DNA of 64,000 bases, from contig NZ_FXAU01000003.1 in NCBI RefSeq assembly GCF_900177625.1, forward strand, positions 248,001 to 312,000, written 5' to 3'. Below, piece by piece: positions 45,001 to 52,610 of the stretch (the first letter of the stretch is position 1; the number at the start of each line of letters is the position of its first letter). The notes below the pieces were generated by a model. It was given only the letters and a program-made list of their open reading frames with translations, ran no database searches and was not told the DNA's origin. The translations under genes were made by a program, and so were the position numbers. The stretch comes from Sphingobacterium psychroaquaticum. GTDB lineage: Bacteria; Bacteroidota; Bacteroidia; Sphingobacteriales; Sphingobacteriaceae.

Positions 45001-45251
45001 CTAAAGCACGTTTACGTCCAATTCTGATGACTTCGCTTGCTTTTATTACGGGTATCATTCCTTTGGTATTTGTGGTAGGTCCTTCTGCACTTGGAAACCA
45101 CTCTATAGGCTATGCGGCTATTTTTGGTATGCTTGTCGGAACTATTTTAGGTGTTTTCCTGACCCCGATTTTGTTTGTCGTGTTCCAATATTTCCAAGAG
45201 CGTGTTAGTGGTAAAAAATTAGAAGATGCCGACTGGGAATATGAAAATTAG
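42099..45251 (+). CDS. RND multidrug efflux permease (AcrB/HAE1 type)
   Basis: A 1050-residue proton-driven inner membrane pump with two six-helix halves and large periplasmic loops. Characteristic stretches are KRPVLATVISVLLVILG at the start, GIVVDDAIVVVEAV in TM4 with the proton-relay Asp pair, and LTLSPALCAILL. In the second half, LIGLLAKNGILIIEFA and the C-terminal GPSALGNHSIGYAAIFG region match. Family members export hydrophobic drugs, dyes and bile-like compounds; the substrate range here cannot be read from sequence. Confidence 0.95.
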   Translation: MLKNIIKRPVLATVISVLLVILGVVGMLSLPITKFPDIAPPTVMVTAVYPGANAETIARSVAPPLENAINGVENMDYITSTASNDGTLQITVIFKLGTDPDQAAINVQNRVAQVTNQMPAEVIQAGITTLKRQNSMIAMVTLTSKDGSMDDLFLENYGKINVVPELKRIKGVGDAMVYGNKDYSMRVWLDPNKLNSYNLTPNDVARAIQSQNLEAAPGRFGEMTTEVKEYVMRYKGKFTEPEEYENIVVRAQSDGSVLRLKDVAKVEFAAYSYNVTSRYNEKPSVTMAIFQMSGSNANEVQIALQERMKELEKSFPGTMEYKIPYATKDSLDQSISQVITTLIEAFILVFIVVFIFLQDLRSTLIPAIAVPVSIVGTFFFMKIFGFSINILTLFALVLAIGIVVDDAIVVVEAVHAKMEKKRLNARAATMSAMGEISGAIVSITLVMAAVFVPVAFMDGSTGLFYQQFALTLAIAIVISAVNALTLSPALCAILLKQHDADGHGHKKLGFKERFFAGFNASFDKLTFRYGKAILLMLKRKWIAFSILAIFGGLFAWYSMTTPKGFIPDEDQGFIIVTVNLAPGASKDRTEKVVADVEGMLMKNPAVHEIMSVDGLNLFSGSMSSSAASLFVKLKDSKDRGEVRDINAIIGQVQGALMSDKRANFLVLNTPTVDGFGNTSGMELVLQDRNNGDLQKLGHISYGMMGALMQRPEVALAYTTFDASYPQFEVVVDEVKAAQLGVTVSDVMNVMQGYYGSIQASDFNRFGKYYRVLVQSSPDKRGDEKTLQGVFVKNASQEMVPLSTLVTLKPITGPEVVERFNLFNASNLTVMPAPGFSTGQAMAAIEEVSQQVLPPGYTYDYKGMSREESQATSQTTVIFILCIVFVYFLLSAQYESYILPFAVLLSIPAGLSGVFMGIGMAGIANNIYVQIAMVMLIGLLAKNGILIIEFAIQRRRAGKSLIAAAVEGAKARLRPILMTSLAFITGIIPLVFVVGPSALGNHSIGYAAIFGMLVGTILGVFLTPILFVVFQYFQERVSGKKLEDADWEYEN

Positions 45252-45261
45252 ATTTGATACA

Positions 45262-46695
45262 ATGATGTTTAAAAGAAATATAGGATATGCATTTGGCGGA
45301 GCGCTCTTAACCACGGTGTTATGGAGCTCCTGCGCCGTGCAACAACATAACCCAGCTGCTGATCTTGTTTTGCAGGATACATTCCGAAATGAAAATACAG
45401 CTTGGTTGCAAGACAGTAGTATCGCGAAAATCAGTTATGCTGATTTCTTTCAAGATCCTGTCTTGGTGCAGCTCATTGATCGCGCAATGTTGAATAATAA
45501 TGATTTGCAGGTTGCGCTTAAGCAAATTGAATTTGCCGCACAAGGGTACACCCAAGCGAAGTGGCTTTATGCACCTGTGGTGAACGCCAATTTGGCCAAC
45601 GTTACGGTTAACCGACCTTCGAGCAACAGTATGAACGGTATCATGGCGAGTGAGTTTATGGGCCAGAAATATACCATGGATTATACGTCTGTCGTAAACC
45701 TATCGTGGGAAGTTGATGTCTGGGGAAAAATCAAAGGACAGAAACAGGAGGCGCTGATGGACTTGTTGAAAACACAAGAAGCCAGTCGTGCGGTCAAGAC
45801 ACGTGTGGTTACGGAAGTGGTGCAGGGATACTACAATCTGTTGATGCTGGATAAGCAATTAGAGATTACGAGGGAAAACCTAATATTCGCTGATAGCACA
45901 CTGGCTATTTTGGAGAAGCAGCAGGTGCTGGGGCTGATTAATTCGTTGGCTGTACAGCAACAGCAACTGACACGCGATCAGATTGCTAAAAATATTCCTG
46001 CCGTAGAGAGCGCCATCAGTATTCAAGAGAATGCGTTGAGCATTTTGGTGGGTGTGATGCCCGATCGGGTGGAACGAAAAGCTGGTTTAAATCAGGTATA
46101 CGTTCCGCAAGGGTTAGCGACAGGTGTGCCTGCAGAACTTTTAAGTTATCGACCGGATGTACGGACGAGTGAATTGGATGTCCGTCGAAGTATGGCATCG
46201 ATCCATGTCGCTAAAGTTAGTATGTATCCTGTGTTAAATATCACGGCACAAGGAGGATTGAACGCGCTGAAAGCCCACAATTGGTTTAACATACCAGGGT
46301 CTTTGTTTGGTGTTGCAGCAGGTGCCATAGCGCAACCAATCTTAAATGGACGTCAATTGAAGACACGTTATGAACAAGCCAAAATTGTTGCGGAACAAGC
46401 CGAAATCAATTTCAAGCAATCGGTGCTTAAAGCAGTAGGAGAGGTCTCTGATGCATTGGTGCAAATCCAAAAGCTCGACGAACAAGAGAAAATTTCGGAT
46501 GGAATGGTTGCGCAATCCGGACGGTTGGTGGATAATGCACTGTTGTTATATAAGTATAATGATGCGACCTATTTAGAAGTTATTGTTGCACAAACCAACA
46601 AGCTTCAAGCGGAGCTGGACCTTGCGTCCGTCAAAGCGCAGAAGCTGCAGGCGATTACAATGCTGTATCGATCGCTGGGTGGTGGTTGGCAATAA
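45262..46695 (+). CDS. RND efflux outer membrane channel lipoprotein (OprM/NodT type)
   Basis: A 477-residue TolC-like outer membrane factor. The signal peptide ends in LWSSC (Cys24 from this start). Two repeated halves with coiled-coil segments and barrel strands follow; LSYRPDVRTSELDVRRSMA is the typical family motif near the middle. Starts at 45226 and 45241 overlap the pump gene. I prefer 45262 because MMFKRNIGYAFGG gives a normal lipoprotein signal. A terminator follows, closing the three-gene operon. Confidence 0.92.
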   Translation: MMFKRNIGYAFGGALLTTVLWSSCAVQQHNPAADLVLQDTFRNENTAWLQDSSIAKISYADFFQDPVLVQLIDRAMLNNNDLQVALKQIEFAAQGYTQAKWLYAPVVNANLANVTVNRPSSNSMNGIMASEFMGQKYTMDYTSVVNLSWEVDVWGKIKGQKQEALMDLLKTQEASRAVKTRVVTEVVQGYYNLLMLDKQLEITRENLIFADSTLAILEKQQVLGLINSLAVQQQQLTRDQIAKNIPAVESAISIQENALSILVGVMPDRVERKAGLNQVYVPQGLATGVPAELLSYRPDVRTSELDVRRSMASIHVAKVSMYPVLNITAQGGLNALKAHNWFNIPGSLFGVAAGAIAQPILNGRQLKTRYEQAKIVAEQAEINFKQSVLKAVGEVSDALVQIQKLDEQEKISDGMVAQSGRLVDNALLLYKYNDATYLEVIVAQTNKLQAELDLASVKAQKLQAITMLYRSLGGGWQ

Positions 46696-46713
46696 TGTTG
46701 CTGTGTTAATTTG

Positions 46714-46755
46714 GGTGCCTCCTTTGTTCCGTTTATGGACGGGAGGCATCTTTTT
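46714..46755 (+). terminator. Terminator of the RND efflux operon
   Basis: A 9-bp stem (GGTGCCTCC with its complement at 46742-46750, one G-T pair) and a T5 run, 18 bases after the stop codon. Confidence 0.75.
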
Positions 46756-46791
46756 ATCGTATTGATAAGATAAGTTAGTTAGAAAGTATGT

Positions 46792-47055
46792 ATGGAAACA
46801 ATAAATACATTAGTTGTTATCAACTTTAGTGCCGTTGGCTCAGAAGCATTGCACGAAGATAAAATCGCCCAGTATGATCGGTTTATTCTTATTGATCAAA
46901 ATATTGATGTTTTGAACGATGTTGCACTTCTATTAGAAGCGCGTAAGAAATATGTCGTTATTTTGGATAAGTTAGAAGGATTGGTTCAATTGTTTAAAAG
47001 CTATGGAACCAAGAAGAGACATCATGTCGTTGTCGATTCTTACCCTCTTCAGTAA
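46792..47055 (+). CDS. Small protein of unknown function
   Basis: An 87-residue protein, METINTLVVINFSAVGSEAL at its start, with no signal peptide or membrane helix. Alternating beta-like and helical stretches (RFILIDQNIDVLNDVALLL, KKYVVILDKLEGL) suggest a compact alpha/beta fold. I recognise no family. It stands alone between the efflux terminator and a 528-bp gene-free stretch. Confidence 0.5.
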   Translation: METINTLVVINFSAVGSEALHEDKIAQYDRFILIDQNIDVLNDVALLLEARKKYVVILDKLEGLVQLFKSYGTKKRHHVVVDSYPLQ

Positions 47056-47583
47056 ATTGTTTAAACCCAATCGTTGCGACCACAAGGCAACTGATTATAG
47101 TGAACCAATTGTATTAACTGAGATTATTTTTAATATTTTCCTATCTTTTTATTGATACAAACTTAATAAGAGAGTCGTATTTTGCTTCTGTTTATTTTTT
47201 GTAGGTCTTTCCTATTGCGATGAATATTTTTTGAGGTTTTACCTTGATCAGGAGCTATAAAACTTAAACAGTTTCTAAGTGTTAGTGGTTTATAGTAATA
47301 TTTTTTTGTTATATTTATCGTGAAACGACGTAGATCAGTGATTTAACCTTGTTTTTGCACCTAAAAATTCCCTGGATATGTTGCAGAAACTTTTGTTTTT
47401 CTAGACAGTATCTACACTTCTTGTTGTTTTACTCTTATTGTTTTTTTGCTGTTTCAGGAAAATAGATTCTGAAATAGTACGTTTTATTAAGTAGCGTTTT
47501 TATCCAATATATAGACGCTATGACGTAGTGAAGAATGTAAATTACGTTCCCCAAGGGTAACGGATAAAGATAAACGAAGTACT
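47056..47583. other. 528-bp AT-rich stretch without a recognisable gene
   Basis: Very T-rich plus strand with many TTTTTT/TATTT words. No frame above about ten codons starts with ATG on the plus strand, and I found no minus-strand ATG in it. The pair TAGCGT / ACGCTA near 47491-47524 could form a weak hairpin. I find no full promoter consensus or terminator. It could hold a small RNA or long regulatory leader, or be decayed sequence. Confidence 0.5.
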
Positions 47584-47862
47584 ATGGAAATAACACACAT
47601 TAAAGAGAAGAAAAAGTGGCTCGCTTTAAATGATGAAGTACAGATTGGCGAATTGAACTATAACATTAACGGTGATATTCTGGTTATAGATCATACCGAA
47701 GTTGAGCCCCATTACCGAGGTAATAGTATCGCTGCTGATCTCGTGCAGGCTGCCGTAGACCACGCGAAGAAAGAACATCTGAAAATAGACCCCAAGTGTT
47801 CGTTTGCCGTCACATTTTTTGAACGTTTTCCGGAGTATAGTAATTTGTTGACTAAACGGTAG
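47584..47862 (+). CDS. Small GNAT-like N-acetyltransferase (YjdJ/GCN5-related type)
   Basis: A 92-residue single-domain protein of the short acetyltransferase family. It shows the pattern ILVIDHTEVEPHYRGNSIAA, where HYRG-N-S-IA corresponds to the acetyl-CoA binding loop, then VDHAKKEHLKIDPKCSFA. The family substrate is not established. kdsB follows 51 bases later with its own -7 element. Confidence 0.85.
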   Translation: MEITHIKEKKKWLALNDEVQIGELNYNINGDILVIDHTEVEPHYRGNSIAADLVQAAVDHAKKEHLKIDPKCSFAVTFFERFPEYSNLLTKR

Positions 47863-47901
47863 TTGAATCTATTTTTTAAAAAATAGGAACAAGTTAATTG
47901 C

Positions 47902-47909
47902 TATTTTTG
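47902..47909 (+). promoter_or_regulatory. -7 element (TATTTTTG) four bases before the kdsB start
   Basis: TATTTTTG fits TAnnTTTG and ends four bases before the ATG, so a transcript from it would be nearly leaderless. A -33 TTG is not evident. Confidence 0.4.
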
Positions 47910-47913
47910 TGCC

Positions 47914-48657
47914 ATGAAAATTATAGGCATTATTCCGGCGCGTTATGCATCGACACGTTTTCCAGGTAAACCATTGGTCAATATCGGGGGGAAATCCATG
48001 ATACAGCGTGTTTATGAACAGGTGAAAAGCTGTAAATCGTTAACGGAGGTTGTGGTCGCAACAGATGATACACGTATACAACAGCACGTAGAAGCTTTCG
48101 GGGGCAAGGTTGTGATGACCTCTTCGGATCACCCGTCAGGAACGGATCGATGTGCGGAGGTTATTCAATCCTATAATGATTATGATGTTGTAATCAACAT
48201 TCAAGGTGATGAACCTTTTATCAATCCGGAGCAGATCGATATGTTGGCTATACTTTTTCAAGAAAGCGATACCGAAATAGGTACACTTGTTAAACGGATT
48301 GAAACGACGGCCGAGCTCTTTAATGAAAATTCGCCTAAAGTTGTTTTTAATTCGAAGAGACAGGCGCTTTATTTTTCGCGACAAACTATTCCTTTTCAAC
48401 GAGGAGTGGCACGCGAAAACTGGTTGGATCATCAAGCATATTACAAACATATTGGAATCTACGGTTACCGACGCCATATTCTACAAGAGATTACGAATTT
48501 GAATGCTTCCGCTTTTGAGAAATCTGAATCACTGGAGCAACTCCGTTGGTTAGAAAATGGATATATTATTAAAGTGGCGGAAAGTATGTTTGAAACTGTT
48601 GCTGTGGATACTCCGGAGGATTTGGAGCAGATCCAGCGTATCTATTTTAAGCATTAA
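47914..48657 (+). CDS. kdsB: 3-deoxy-manno-octulosonate cytidylyltransferase (CMP-KDO synthetase)
   Basis: A 247-residue cytosolic enzyme that activates KDO with CTP for LPS inner core synthesis. The N-terminal nucleotide-binding motif IIPARYASTRFPGKPL is diagnostic. VVATDDTRI, SGTDRCAE and NIQGDEPFI follow in the usual order, as does the C-terminal VDTPEDLEQIQ. The length is normal. The gene has a possible leaderless promoter. Confidence 0.95.
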   Translation: MKIIGIIPARYASTRFPGKPLVNIGGKSMIQRVYEQVKSCKSLTEVVVATDDTRIQQHVEAFGGKVVMTSSDHPSGTDRCAEVIQSYNDYDVVINIQGDEPFINPEQIDMLAILFQESDTEIGTLVKRIETTAELFNENSPKVVFNSKRQALYFSRQTIPFQRGVARENWLDHQAYYKHIGIYGYRRHILQEITNLNASAFEKSESLEQLRWLENGYIIKVAESMFETVAVDTPEDLEQIQRIYFKH

Positions 48658-48706
48658 GCGAGGAATTATTCGCTGTTAAAGTAACTTAGTAAAACTATTT
48701 GTTTTG

Positions 48707-48714
48707 TACCTTTG
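48707..48714 (+). promoter_or_regulatory. -7 element (TACCTTTG) four bases before a HAD gene
   Basis: TACCTTTG ends four bases before the ATG at 48719, the same geometry as at kdsB. The message would be leaderless or nearly so. No clear -33 box is seen. Confidence 0.45.
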
Positions 48715-48718
48715 CTGC

Positions 48719-49378
48719 ATGAACAAATACGCCGTTATTTTTGATATGGATGGGGTAATCTGTCACACGAACCCATATCACGCCAAGGCATTCGAAGCTT
48801 TTTTTGATAAATATAAAATCGACTATACCGAGAAAGATTTTGAAGAACACATGTATGGCAAGCATAACAGCCATATTATGACTTATTTTTTCAAAAGACC
48901 TATACATGGGGAGGAGCTCCTTGCATTGGAAAATGAGAAGGAAGCACTTTTTAGGACAATTTATAAGGACGCTGTTGAAACTATTCCGTACTACAAAACC
49001 TTCTTAAAGGATTTGAAGGAAAATGATTTTCATACAGCGGTAGCTACTTCTGCGCCCCAGGCTAATATGGATTTAATTCTCGATCAATTGGATATTAGAT
49101 CGCAGATGGAATCTCTTTTAGCTAGTGAAAATGTGAACTTGCATAAGCCTCACCCCGAAGTTTACCTGAAGTCTGCATCTAATCTAGGAGTTGATCCAGC
49201 ACAATGCTTGGTTTTTGAAGATTCATTTTCTGGTGTTACGGCGGGATTAAATGCCGGTATGAAAGTGGTCGGTGTGTTAAGCTCACATACCAAAGCGCAG
49301 TTGCCTCCCTGTTCTTTTTATATTGATGATTACAGTCAAGTTGATGCAGAAAAGGTGCGTCAGCTTATTCGATCTTAA
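48719..49378 (+). CDS. HAD-family phosphatase, beta-phosphoglucomutase-like
   Basis: A 219-residue HAD protein with nucleophile motif IFDMDGVICHT (Asp at about 9 and 11), a helical cap, motif II (VATSAP) and the C-terminal HKPHPEVYLKSA and VFEDSFSGVTAGLNAGM. This is the beta-phosphoglucomutase/sugar phosphatase branch. The substrate is unknown. The start at 48719 (MNKYAVIF) is preferred over 48704 because it fits the family and the -7 element lies between them. Confidence 0.87.
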   Translation: MNKYAVIFDMDGVICHTNPYHAKAFEAFFDKYKIDYTEKDFEEHMYGKHNSHIMTYFFKRPIHGEELLALENEKEALFRTIYKDAVETIPYYKTFLKDLKENDFHTAVATSAPQANMDLILDQLDIRSQMESLLASENVNLHKPHPEVYLKSASNLGVDPAQCLVFEDSFSGVTAGLNAGMKVVGVLSSHTKAQLPPCSFYIDDYSQVDAEKVRQLIRS

Positions 49379-49387
49379 CGTGCACTG

Positions 49388-50152
49388 ATGCAAGAAGCGC
49401 TACAGCTGATCTCGTCCCCACAGGGTTGGGTTCTTTATTTTACTTGTGCCGTCTTGATTGGTATGTCGAAGACTGGAATTCAAAATATAGGGACATTAAC
49501 TGTACCGCTTTTTGCCTTACTTTTTGGTGCGAAGTACTCGACCGGTATTGTCTTGATTCTTCTGTGTTTTGCGGACCTCACAGCGGTCCTGTACTACCGA
49601 AAAGCTTTTCTATGGAGCGAGGTCAAAAAGCTTCTTCCTCTGGCGGTAGTGGGGCTTATTGTAGGATTACTTCTAGGAAATGTAATAGACGATACCGCGT
49701 TTAAAATCACGATGGGCATCAGCATTATAGCAGGTATTATTGTTATGCTTTGGTTAGAACGTCTATCGGTCGAGAAGCAAAATTTAATTGTAGAAAATAA
49801 GTGGTATGCACCTTTCTTTGGGTTCATCCTTGGTTTCTCCACCATGATTGGTAATGCAGCCGGACCTGCCTTATCGGTTTATATGCTCTCTAAAAAGCTA
49901 GATAAAATAACCTTTGCTGCGACCTCCGCTTGGTTTATCATGATTCTCAATTTTACAAAAGTACCGCTCCAAGCTTTTGTGTGGCACAACCTTAGCTGGT
50001 CAGGCTTCTACTTGAACCTCATGGCTGTACCTTTTATTCTTCTAGGTGGTTTTATCGGTATAAAGATTGTCAAGGTTATTCCTGAAAAAACATTCCGTTA
50101 CCTGATCATGACCCTGGTAACTATTTCTGCCATTTTACTTATCGTCCTGTAG
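49388..50152 (+). CDS. TauE/SafE family sulfite exporter-like membrane protein
   Basis: A 254-residue protein with about eight membrane helices. The typical pattern GMSKTGIQNIGTLTVPLFALLFG is near the start and FSTMIGNAAGPALSVYML in the middle. Family members transport sulfite, sulfoacetate or other organosulfur anions; here the substrate is not known. It starts nine bases after the HAD gene and may be cotranscribed with it. Confidence 0.88.
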   Translation: MQEALQLISSPQGWVLYFTCAVLIGMSKTGIQNIGTLTVPLFALLFGAKYSTGIVLILLCFADLTAVLYYRKAFLWSEVKKLLPLAVVGLIVGLLLGNVIDDTAFKITMGISIIAGIIVMLWLERLSVEKQNLIVENKWYAPFFGFILGFSTMIGNAAGPALSVYMLSKKLDKITFAATSAWFIMILNFTKVPLQAFVWHNLSWSGFYLNLMAVPFILLGGFIGIKIVKVIPEKTFRYLIMTLVTISAILLIVL

Positions 50153-50225
50153 CCTGAAGGGATGCGGTATCTCGCATAAAATTCCCTACTTTAGATTATT
50201 GTATTACATGTTAAAATAGGGAAGG

Positions 50226-51572
50226 GTGAACAAGATTCTTATTATTGACGACGAGGAAAAGTTACGCAGCCTCCTGGTACGTATTATTAAGTTGGAGGAC
50301 GCTGCTTTTGACGTCTGGGAAGCGGGAACCATCAAGAAAGCCATGCAGCTTCTGGAGCAGCATGATTTCGATGTAATCGTCTCGGATGTCAAATTACCGG
50401 ATGGTAATGGTATTGATATCATTCCCGAAATTCAAAAGCGACAACAAATTGCCGAAACCATCTTAATGACTGCCTATGGCAATATCGCGGATGGTGTCCA
50501 GGCAATGAAAAATGGTGCTTTCGACTATATCACAAAAGGTGATGATAATAATAAGTTGTTGCCTCTTATTTATAAAGCAATTGATAAAGCTCAACTGAAA
50601 CGTCGGGTAAAACAATTGGAGCTTCAGGTGGGTAAGCAATATAGTTTTGATCAGATCGTCGGTACGTCTCCGGTGTTGTTGGAGGCTATTGATTTGGGGC
50701 GTAAGGTGGCTTCTACAGACACGACGGTTATGCTGCTTGGTGAAACCGGAACGGGGAAAGAGGTTTTTGCACAAGCCATACATGCGGAGAGCTTACGTCG
50801 CGAGCGTGCATTTGTAGCCTTAAATTGTGCCGCCTTTGGACGTGAAATTTTAGAATCAGAACTTTTTGGACACCGTGCCGGCTCCTTCACGGGGGCGATG
50901 AAGGATAAAAAAGGATTGCTAGAAGAAGCACATCGGGGTACCGTTTTTCTGGATGAGATCGGGGAAATGGCTTTGGATCTACAGGCTAAATTGTTGCGCG
51001 TTCTGGAAACAGGAGAGTTTCTTAAAATTGGAGACACCCAGCCTACAAAAGTTGATGTACGGATTATATCCGCGACGAACCGCAATTTAGAAACTGAAGT
51101 TTCAATTGGACACTTTCGCGCCGACCTCTATTATCGCTTGTCGGTTTTTGAAATCTCGCTTCCACCGTTGCGAGATCGTCGGACAGATATTCCTCTTTTG
51201 GCAAAGTTCTTTGCACAACAAGATGCATCACGTTTGGGTAAAAAGGAGATTAATTTCAGCCCAGCATACCTTCAAATATTACAGGATAATCCCTGGAAAG
51301 GAAATATCCGCGAACTCAGAAATACCATTGAGCGGAGCATGATTATTACCAACGGATCATTGCTTGACGTAGATAGCTTGCCTTTTGATATGCGGCGACG
51401 TAGCGCCGAAATTATCGATACCGGAGGGGCAGATTATGCCATGACAACTATGGAACGGGAACATATTCAGCAGGTATTGAAACATACCGGCGGTAATAAA
51501 GCCGAGGCGGCTCGATTGTTGGGAATAGGCGTAGCAACACTGTATCGAAAGATTGATGAATATAAATTATAA
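50226..51572 (+). CDS. Sigma-54-dependent response regulator (NtrC family)
   Basis: A 448-residue activator, starting with GTG. The receiver domain has Asp8/Asp9 and the phospho-acceptor Asp54 (VSDVKLPDG). The AAA+ domain has Walker A GETGTGKE (172-179), the sigma-54 contact loop as GSFTGA (219-224; GAFTGA is usual) and Walker B GTVFLDEIGE (238-247). A Fis-type helix-turn-helix (HTGGNKAEAARLLGIGVATL) ends the protein. No sensor kinase gene is in the window, so its signal is unknown. Confidence 0.93.
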   Translation: MNKILIIDDEEKLRSLLVRIIKLEDAAFDVWEAGTIKKAMQLLEQHDFDVIVSDVKLPDGNGIDIIPEIQKRQQIAETILMTAYGNIADGVQAMKNGAFDYITKGDDNNKLLPLIYKAIDKAQLKRRVKQLELQVGKQYSFDQIVGTSPVLLEAIDLGRKVASTDTTVMLLGETGTGKEVFAQAIHAESLRRERAFVALNCAAFGREILESELFGHRAGSFTGAMKDKKGLLEEAHRGTVFLDEIGEMALDLQAKLLRVLETGEFLKIGDTQPTKVDVRIISATNRNLETEVSIGHFRADLYYRLSVFEISLPPLRDRRTDIPLLAKFFAQQDASRLGKKEINFSPAYLQILQDNPWKGNIRELRNTIERSMIITNGSLLDVDSLPFDMRRRSAEIIDTGGADYAMTTMEREHIQQVLKHTGGNKAEAARLLGIGVATLYRKIDEYKL

Positions 51573-51702
51573 CCTCTAGCTGGGGCTGCTTTTATTACTA
51601 TTTATTTTTATTGGTTAGACAAACTTTTTTGGTATACATATTGTTTTCTTAAAGTCGTGCGAAAGTAAATTAAAGTTTCGTACTTCCTTATAATTATGTA
51701 AT

Positions 51703-51736
51703 TACAAGTTTTACTTGTATATTTATGTTATAACAT
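51703..51736 (+). promoter_or_regulatory. Two palindromes upstream of yceI, possible operators
   Basis: TACAAG / CTTGTA (51703-51708 and 51714-51719, 5-base gap) and the perfect 12-base palindrome ATGTTATAACAT (51725-51736) lie 17-50 bases before the ATG. They could be binding sites or part of the leader. Confidence 0.3.
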
Positions 51737-51752
51737 TTAATTAAGAAAAGTA

Positions 51753-52277
51753 ATGGCAAAATGGAGTTTAGACAAAGCACACAGCGAGCTTGAATTTCGT
51801 GTGAAGCACATGATGATTTCGAACGTTAAAGGACTGTTTGAAGACTTTGATGTGGAGGTTACCGGTAATCCGGATGACATTTCAAGTTTACATGTTGATG
51901 TTAGTATTGGAGTAGATTCAATTACAACGAAGAACGAGCAGCGCGATCAGCACTTACGTAGTGAAGATTTCTTCCACGGTGAGAAGCACCCGAAAATTAC
52001 CTTTAAATCCACACACATCGCAGCGGCAGGGAAGGATAAGTTTCATATTACAGGTGATCTTACGATTAAGGGGATCACGAAGTCCATTGTTGTTGATGTA
52101 GAGAATGGTGGAACAGCACAAGACCCTTGGGGAAATAAAAAGATCGGTTTTACGGTATCTGGTAAATTGAAAAGAGAAGATTTCGGACTGACTTGGAACA
52201 CGGCGTTGGAGACTGGTGGGGTTATGGTAAGTAGTGAGGTGAAATTTGAAGGAGATATTCAATTTGCATTGTCTTAA
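51753..52277 (+). CDS. YceI family lipid-binding-fold protein
   Basis: A 174-residue protein of the YceI family, a lipocalin-like barrel that binds isoprenoid or other lipids. Recognisable family stretches are WSLDKAHSELEFRVKHMMIS, HPKITFKST, FHITGDLTIKGITKSI and LKREDFGLTWNTALETGG. Unlike E. coli YceI it has no signal peptide, so it appears cytosolic, which is common in Bacteroidetes. It stands alone, with palindromes upstream. Confidence 0.92.
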   Translation: MAKWSLDKAHSELEFRVKHMMISNVKGLFEDFDVEVTGNPDDISSLHVDVSIGVDSITTKNEQRDQHLRSEDFFHGEKHPKITFKSTHIAAAGKDKFHITGDLTIKGITKSIVVDVENGGTAQDPWGNKKIGFTVSGKLKREDFGLTWNTALETGGVMVSSEVKFEGDIQFALS

Positions 52278-52333
52278 AAATCAGTTTAATAGCAATTAGG
52301 CTGTGTTTTTTTGCAAGAAAAGTGAAATAAAAT

Positions 52334-52363
52334 TTTGTACAAAAGGGAAAATTTGTACTTTTG
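52334..52363 (+). promoter_or_regulatory. Promoter of tRNA-Ser
   Basis: TTTG (52334-52337), an 18-base spacer and TACTTTTG (52356-52363). The mature tRNA starts four bases after the -7 element. Confidence 0.6.
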
Positions 52364-52367
52364 TCGC

Positions 52368-52452
52368 GGAGAGTTGGCAGAGTGGTCGAATGCGGCAGTC
52401 TTGAAAACTGTTGACTGTCACAGGTCCGGGGGTTCGAATCCCTCACTCTCCG
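52368..52452 (+). tRNA. tRNA-Ser (anticodon UGA)
   Basis: The 85-base cloverleaf has acceptor stem GGAGAGT/ACTCTCC with discriminator G. The D-stem is GCA/TGC, and the anticodon loop CTTGAAA lies within GCAGT/ACTGT. A long variable arm (GAC/GTC), typical of class II tRNAs, is followed by the T-arm GGGGG-TTCGAAT-CCCTC. CCA is not encoded; CAG follows. Confidence 0.96.
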
Positions 52453-52455
52453 CAG

Positions 52456-52488
52456 AAAAATCCTTCATCGAAAGATGAGGGATTTTTT
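52456..52488 (+). terminator. Terminator of tRNA-Ser
   Basis: A 13-bp stem closed by the tetraloop GAAA, flanked by A5 and a T6 run, immediately after the tRNA. Confidence 0.85.
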
Positions 52489-52494
52489 GCGTTT

Positions 52495-52539
52495 GAGAGG
52501 GATGAGTACCCCCGGGTTCGATCCTTACCTTACCCTCTC
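52495..52539 (+). other. tRNA-like remnant or integration scar
   Basis: GAGAGGG (52495-52501) and CCCTCTC (52533-52539) are a 7-bp inverted repeat like an acceptor stem. Between them is CCGGGTTCGATCC, which looks like a T-arm, while D and anticodon arms are missing. It follows the tRNA-Ser terminator directly, and two TACCAA words lie 10-25 bases further on. It is not a functional tRNA. Confidence 0.3.
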
Positions 52540-52610
52540 TAGTATCAAAATACCAACAGCATACCAAGGGTATCTACCATGTTAGTTGTCATAACTAAAA
52601 CACAAATCAA

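Noticed and set aside
52495..52539. A second functional tRNA
   Set aside because: Only an acceptor-like stem and T-arm-like piece are present; D and anticodon arms are missing.
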